Source: an uncultured Pseudogracilibacillus sp. (GTDB taxonomy: Bacteria; Bacillota; Bacilli; Bacillales; Amphibacillaceae). From it: a stretch of 8,661 nucleotides of DNA. The stretch lies in contig CALGOZ010000132.1 of the NCBI GenBank assembly GCA_937960785.1, positions 1 through 8,661 of the forward strand, written 5' to 3'. Within the stretch, counting starts at the first letter, position 1; every line of letters starts with the position of its first letter. This document shows positions 4,967-8,661 of the stretch, piece by piece. The notes beneath the pieces are model-generated. The model had not been told where the DNA came from and made no database searches. It saw only the letters and a program-made list of their open reading frames with translations. Made by a program: the position numbers and the translations under genes.

Positions 4967-6004
4967 TTGCGAAAATTTTTACAGAAAAAAGGAATCACGT
5001 TATCGCTTCATGAATATTTTATAACAGCTTTGAGTTATATGGCCCTTGGTTTATTTTCTTCTTTAATTATTGGTCTTATTATGAAGACCGCTGGAGAACA
5101 GCTTGAAACTACCCAATTTGTTAAAATAGGACAAATGTTCGTCGAGATGGGTAGCTTTGCGATGGATAATAAAATTATGGGTGGGGCAATTGGAGTTGCG
5201 ATTGCTTATGGTTTAAAAGCACCCCCGCTCGTTTTGTTTTCTGCGCTTTTTGCCGGGGCTTTCGGTGCGGAACTCGGCGGACCAGCAGGAAGTTATGTGG
5301 CAGTTTTATTCGCGACGGAAATTGGTAAAATAGTGTACGGTTTAACCCGTGTCGATATTATCGTTACACCGTTTACGACGATTTTCGTTGGTTTTGTTAC
5401 GGGTTCGTTAATTGGCGTACCTATCAATCGCTTTATGGTTTGGATTGGTGAAATTATTAATTGGTCGACGATGCAACATCCATTTATTATGGGAATAATC
5501 GTCGCTGTTCTAATGGGGTGGGCGCTTACAGCACCGATTTCTAGTGTTGCAATTGCCTTTATGCTTTCTCTCGATGGTTTAGCGGCGGGGGCAGCAGTAA
5601 TTGGATGTTCTGCGCAAATGATCGGTTTTGCAGTAACGAGTTATCGGGATAATGGATTCGGTGGTTTTTTAGCCCAAGCGATTGGAACTTCGATGTTACA
5701 AGTATCGAACATTATTAAAAATCCAGCAATCCTCATTCCACCGACAGTCGCAAGTATCGTCGTTGCGCCGTTCGGTACAGTTCTGTTACAAATGACGAAC
5801 AATACCGCTGGTGCAGGGATGGGTACAAGTGGTCTCGTTGGACAAATTATGGCCTTTGAGACAATGGGCTTTACGTGGGATGTTTTATGGCAGGTATTGG
5901 TTATTCATATAATCGGACCGGCTTTTGTTGCCTTGGTTACTTATTTATGGTTAAGGAAAATTGGGTGGATTAAACGTGGCGATATGACGATTTATTATGA
6001 ATAA
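4967..6004 (+). CDS. PTS transporter EIIC-like membrane protein, stand-alone
   Basis: A 345-residue integral membrane protein with about eight to ten hydrophobic segments (roughly 19-41, 72-97, 108-126, 131-152, 172-190, 192-225, 257-275, 306-329). It resembles the minimal phosphotransferase-system EIIC family (PF13303-type). Shared features are Gly-rich reentrant-like stretches (GAFGAELGGPAGSY, 97-110; GAGMGTSGLVGQ, 282-293) and NPAILIPP (252-259). The protein has no EIIA or EIIB domain, and none is encoded nearby. The start is TTG 4967, preceded by AAGGAG at 11 nt and AGGGGA at 3 nt; the next in-frame Met is 24 codons in and would remove the start of the first helix. Monocistronic, with its own promoter and terminator. 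It is probably a transporter for a sugar or related small molecule; the substrate and phosphorylating partner are not evident. Confidence 0.88.
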   Translation: MRKFLQKKGITLSLHEYFITALSYMALGLFSSLIIGLIMKTAGEQLETTQFVKIGQMFVEMGSFAMDNKIMGGAIGVAIAYGLKAPPLVLFSALFAGAFGAELGGPAGSYVAVLFATEIGKIVYGLTRVDIIVTPFTTIFVGFVTGSLIGVPINRFMVWIGEIINWSTMQHPFIMGIIVAVLMGWALTAPISSVAIAFMLSLDGLAAGAAVIGCSAQMIGFAVTSYRDNGFGGFLAQAIGTSMLQVSNIIKNPAILIPPTVASIVVAPFGTVLLQMTNNTAGAGMGTSGLVGQIMAFETMGFTWDVLWQVLVIHIIGPAFVALVTYLWLRKIGWIKRGDMTIYYE

Positions 6005-6036
6005 ATACTTTTTTATGGAAAGCATAGATGAATGAT

Positions 6037-6076
6037 TAAAAACCGATTCAAGAAGAAATTGAGTCGGTTTTTTATG
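6037..6076 (+). terminator. Terminator after the EIIC-like gene
   Basis: AAAAACCGATTCAA (6038-6051) pairs with TTGAGTCGGTTTTTT (6059-6073) through a 7-nt loop, with one G.U pair. The 3' arm runs into the T tract. It lies about 33 bp after the stop at 6004. Confidence 0.9.
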
Positions 6077-6227
6077 TAGGATAAGATAAATTTATCGACC
6101 GCAAGAAGCCAATGTAATCGCACATTTGATAAGGGGTTCTTTTATATTTTTTATGTTGAATAAATGGAAGTCCAGCCTTTTATATATTAAAATATAGGTA
6201 GTATGTTTTTCCCAAGGGGGGATGACA

Positions 6228-6677
6228 ATGGATCAGTTCATGGAGCGGGCAGTAGAGTTAGCTGTTCAAAATGTGAAAGAAGGTGGGGATCCCTTCGGCG
6301 CAGTATTAGTTAAAGATGGAGAGATTATTGCCGAGGGAGTAAATGAAGCGCACAAACATTACGATGTAAGCGGTCATGCAGAGTTACTTGCCATACGTCG
6401 AGCGCAAGAAAAATTACAAACCCACGATCTATCTGGTTATACGATGTATGCAAGTGGTGAACCATGTCCGATGTGCCTAAGTGCGATGTATTTTACTGGG
6501 ATTACGGACGTGTATTACTGTCAATCGGTAAACGATGCAGTTGAAGTAGGTTTAGGCCGTTCGAAAGAGATTTATAATGATTTGAAAAAGTTAAATACAC
6601 AACGTCAAATTGTTAAAAAACAAATGCCTTTACAAGAAGGTCAAATAAATCCAATGAAAGAATGGGAGAAACGATGA
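6228..6677 (+). CDS. Nucleoside/nucleobase deaminase, CMP/dCMP-type (GuaD/TadA-like)
   Basis: A 149-residue zinc hydrolase of the cytidine-deaminase fold. The catalytic signature is complete: HAE (H50, E52), with the Glu as proton shuttle, and PCPMC (C80, C83) as the other zinc ligands. An N-terminal DPFGAVLVKDG strand pair (about 21-31) precedes it. Length and the PCPMCLSAMY motif place it nearer guanine-deaminase-like proteins than tRNA adenosine deaminase TadA. However, at the position where I recall a second Asp in Bacillus subtilis GuaD (about 114), the sequence reads GLGRS, so guanine is not assured as substrate. ATG 6228 is preferred because AAGGGGGG ends 6 nt before it; ATG 6222 directly abuts that RBS. 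The stop overlaps the following kinase start by ATGA, so the two are translationally coupled. Confidence 0.92.
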   Translation: MDQFMERAVELAVQNVKEGGDPFGAVLVKDGEIIAEGVNEAHKHYDVSGHAELLAIRRAQEKLQTHDLSGYTMYASGEPCPMCLSAMYFTGITDVYYCQSVNDAVEVGLGRSKEIYNDLKKLNTQRQIVKKQMPLQEGQINPMKEWEKR

Positions 6678-7555
6678 AGTTAGAACATATTGAACGTTTA
6701 GCAACTTTAGGTTTACAAAGTGGCCGAGATTATTCCCATATCCGGGAAATAAAGCCGATTCGAGGTGGTTCGATTAACGAGGCCTTCTATGTGCGAACCG
6801 ACGATGCTGAGTATTTTATGAAGTTTCATAAAAATGCTCCGAAAGATTTTTTCAAAAGTGAAGCAATCGGTTTACGGCTATTAAAAGAAACGAATACAGT
6901 TTCCGTACCTAATTATCTAGCGTATTCAGACCAAGAAGGTCAATCGTTTTTGTTGTTAGAGTGGATTGAAGGGACGAAGACTGAGGATACTGAAGCAATA
7001 TTAGGTCGGAAGATGGCAGAACTACATAAATGTTTTGGTCGTATGCACGGTTTCCGTAATGACACATATATCGGTCTTTTGCCTCAACCGAATAAACTAA
7101 TGCCGAACTGGCTACAATATTTTCGCGAATATCGTCTCGGTTCCCAAATGAAACAAGGCATCGAAAATGGCGTCATTAAGGGCGCTCGATTACGTAAATT
7201 AGAAAAATTGTTAGAACAATTGGACAAATGGGTACCTACTTTCGTTGAGCCATCCCATTTACATGGGGATTTTTATAGTGGGAATTGGATTGTTGGTCCT
7301 GCAGGTGAGCCTTTTATCGTCGATCCGTCCTTTTTCTACGGTGATCGTCAAGTAGATATTGCTTTTTCCGAGTTGTTTGGAGGATTTTCTAAGCAGTTTT
7401 ACGAAGCGTATAATGAAGTTTTTCCACTTCGAGATGATTATGAAGATGTGAAACCTCTTTATCAATTATACTATTTATTAGCTCATTTAAATTTGTTCGG
7501 AGAAACGTACGGTAAGCAAGTGGATGATATTATCAATCGTTATGTGACGCTTTAA
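6674..7555 (+). CDS. Fructosamine kinase family protein
   Basis: A 293-residue cytosolic kinase of the fructosamine/ketosamine-3-kinase family, which has a protein-kinase-like fold. Members phosphorylate sugars attached to amines, such as Amadori products, which leads to their release. An N-terminal lobe has a Gly-rich turn (RGGSINEAF, 30-38) and ATP-lysine Lys50 (FMKFH). The catalytic loop is HGDFYSGNW (197-205; Asp199, Asn204), and the metal-binding segment is IVDPSFFYGDRQVDIAFSELFGGF (from 215; Asp217). These match the family's HGDLWxGN and DPAxYYGxREvDLA patterns, and length is normal. The start at 6674 is chosen for the ATGA overlap with the deaminase stop and GGGAG 5 nt upstream; ATG 6662 would add four residues. 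Coupling suggests a shared pathway, perhaps salvage or damage repair of glycated or modified amines, but that is inference. Confidence 0.93.
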   Translation: MKLEHIERLATLGLQSGRDYSHIREIKPIRGGSINEAFYVRTDDAEYFMKFHKNAPKDFFKSEAIGLRLLKETNTVSVPNYLAYSDQEGQSFLLLEWIEGTKTEDTEAILGRKMAELHKCFGRMHGFRNDTYIGLLPQPNKLMPNWLQYFREYRLGSQMKQGIENGVIKGARLRKLEKLLEQLDKWVPTFVEPSHLHGDFYSGNWIVGPAGEPFIVDPSFFYGDRQVDIAFSELFGGFSKQFYEAYNEVFPLRDDYEDVKPLYQLYYLLAHLNLFGETYGKQVDDIINRYVTL

Positions 7556-7747
7556 GTCAATTAGCAGTATACGTCGCTCCACAATATTTGGGTTATACGT
7601 CATCTCTCGGCTTGTGATAAAGTGAACATAGTATTAGTTTTAAGGTATGCGCATATTTCAATACATGATGCATAAAGTGAATTGAATCCTTGTGATGACG
7701 TATTGCTCGTTTTACCGAAGGAAATCGACTATGTGGAGGTTTTGGCG

Positions 7748-8200
7748 ATGTCCCTGTATAAGATTTTAGTAATAATCCATATTTTTTCTGCAATATTAGG
7801 CCTTGGACCAGGTTTTGTAATGATTTATATCGTTACGCGAGCGAAGACGATGTCCGAATTACGTCACGCCTATACCATTCGTAATCGAATCCATCATTTT
7901 GTAATGGTTGGGGGAACATTACTTCTCCTTACCGGGCTAGGGATGGGAGTTTTACGTCCGGAGTTATGGACACAAATTTGGTATGTTATGAGTTTAATTT
8001 TATTTTTCGTCGCATTAGCAGCCGGGCCAATCGGTCTATCACCACTTGCTAAACCGATTAAGGAAATGCTAGAGACCGTTGAAGGAGACGAAATTCCGGA
8101 AGCTTACAATAAAGCGGCGGATAAATTGTTTTTTTATGAGCGTATGACGAATATTATCTTTTTAATTATTATTTTCTTAATGATTACGAAGCCATTTTAA
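7748..8200 (+). CDS. DUF2269-like four-helix membrane protein
   Basis: A 150-residue integral membrane protein with four predicted helices at about 5-28, 51-68, 78-98 and 133-148. The first two loops carry basic residues (RAKTMSELRHAYTIRNR, 31-47), and an amphipathic stretch (about 103-132) precedes the last helix. The opening YKILVIIHIFSAILGLGPGF with His11 is typical of the DUF2269 group of predicted membrane proteins, whose function is not known. ATG 7748 has GGAGG at 7735-7739, spacing 8. A TTG 66 bases upstream in the same frame was rejected because it has no RBS and would place a hydrophilic stretch before the first helix. No confident promoter or terminator was seen in 7556-7747, so read-through from the kinase gene is possible. 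A strong terminator follows the gene. Confidence 0.86.
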   Translation: MSLYKILVIIHIFSAILGLGPGFVMIYIVTRAKTMSELRHAYTIRNRIHHFVMVGGTLLLLTGLGMGVLRPELWTQIWYVMSLILFFVALAAGPIGLSPLAKPIKEMLETVEGDEIPEAYNKAADKLFFYERMTNIIFLIIIFLMITKPF

Positions 8201-8254
8201 ACTCGTGGCTCAGGTTTGTCGTTCCAAGTAGAGTTTTATAAAATAACGTTCAAG

Positions 8255-8295
8255 TCCTTAAGGTAGATTGTTGAATCTGCTTTAGGGATTTTTTT
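8255..8295 (+). terminator. Terminator after the DUF2269-like gene
   Basis: A stem of 15 bp is formed by 8255-8269 and 8274-8288, with three G.U pairs around a GTTG loop. It is followed by seven T (8289-8295), about 55 bp after the stop at 8200. Confidence 0.9.
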
Positions 8296-8299
8296 ATTA

Positions 8300-8661
8300 C
8301 ATTTTATTAAATTGTAGGATAAGTTCTATTTATTGCAATATGGATTTTTTTGAAAGAGGCTAGTTAATCTTTCAAGTATAATACGCAGATTTTATTGAGT
8401 GCTCTAAAAATTATTAGTAAAATAACTTTCATTTTTTTGCGAAAGTTTACGCCGTGGAGCTTTTCTGAAAAAATGTTTTAAGTTACCAGTATAATATACA
8501 TTGGAAAAATTTTATTTTTTCCTCTTACTTAGTTGAGTAACTCATTGGGAAAGTTAATCGATTATTGAATAAAGAGTAACTCAATGCGTTTATTTTCTAG
8601 GCCAATTTTCCTCCTTTCTGTAAAAATTTACCCAACGGGACGCTCTTTTAGGAAAGTTTAG
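8300..8661. other. Gene-free AT-rich region with paired palindromes
   Basis: I see no supportable coding region on either strand. TTGAAAG (8350-8356) and CTTTCAA (8369-8375) form a 7-bp inverted repeat directly before TATAAT (8377-8382). A second TATAAT is at 8490-8495; neither has a convincing -35 box. GAGTAACTCA, itself palindromic around its central A, occurs at 8535-8544 and 8574-8583. GAAAGTT recurs near 8440, 8550 and 8653. This may be the upstream control region of a gene beyond the right edge. Confidence 0.5.

Noticed and set aside
7646..7655. TATGCGCATA palindrome before the DUF2269-like gene
   Set aside because: A single 10-bp palindrome without a matching promoter or second copy; too likely by chance.
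7682..7747. TTG-start extension of the DUF2269-like protein
   Set aside because: No RBS before the TTG, while GGAGG sits 8 nt before ATG 7748, which begins right at the first membrane helix.
8600..8625. AAAGGAGG on the minus strand followed by TTG, as a possible gene start
   Set aside because: The frame is TTG GCC TAG and ends at once.

Overview
The window reads as chromosome of a low-GC Gram-positive of the Bacillaceae type. The signs are AGGAGG-type ribosome binding sites at 6-12 nt, TTG starts used beside ATG, TTGNNN-17-TATAAT promoters, U-tailed intrinsic terminators after most units, a transcription-terminating TPP riboswitch, and the protein families present. An alkaliphilic or salt-tolerant relative would fit the very acidic extracytoplasmic protease tail, but that is inference. 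No phage, transposase, integrase, tRNA, rRNA or CRISPR was found.

Layout. 1-195: about 3.8 copies of a 51-bp tandem repeat that starts at or beyond the window edge. 319-571: promoter, TPP riboswitch and terminator, followed by an SDR-family oxidoreductase (598-1362) that is therefore predicted to be repressed by thiamine pyrophosphate. A bidirectional terminator (1370-1409) separates it from a leftward block. In order of transcription, that block holds a nitroreductase (4778-4221) followed by a small TTG-start protein (4132-3971), an Hsp20 small heat-shock protein (3663-3193) with its own terminator, and a two-gene unit of a membrane-anchored HtrA-like serine protease (3022-1745) and a small cupin (1715-1416). 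To the right everything is on the plus strand: a stand-alone PTS EIIC-like permease (4967-6004), a CMP/dCMP-type deaminase translationally coupled to a fructosamine-kinase family protein (6228-7555), and a DUF2269-like four-helix membrane protein (7748-8200). The last 360 bases hold no gene but contain paired palindromic motifs.

How the genes fit together. Hsp20 and the HtrA-like protease are both protein-quality-control functions, on opposite sides of the membrane. They sit next to each other with separate promoters and a terminator between them. The deaminase and fructosamine-kinase pair overlap by ATGA and look like a small salvage or repair module whose substrates cannot be read from sequence.

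Most unusual items: the HtrA-like protease with an N-terminal zinc ribbon and a Tyr/Asp/Glu/Trp-rich tail of about 150 residues in place of a PDZ domain; a TPP riboswitch with a well-defined antiterminator driving an SDR with substituted active-site positions; the 51-bp repeat array; and an intergenic element (3789-3913) that combines a perfect Shine-Dalgarno, an open frame beginning with ATA, and a long inverted repeat. I do not see a clearly new multi-gene system. The candidates are individual proteins and regulatory pieces.
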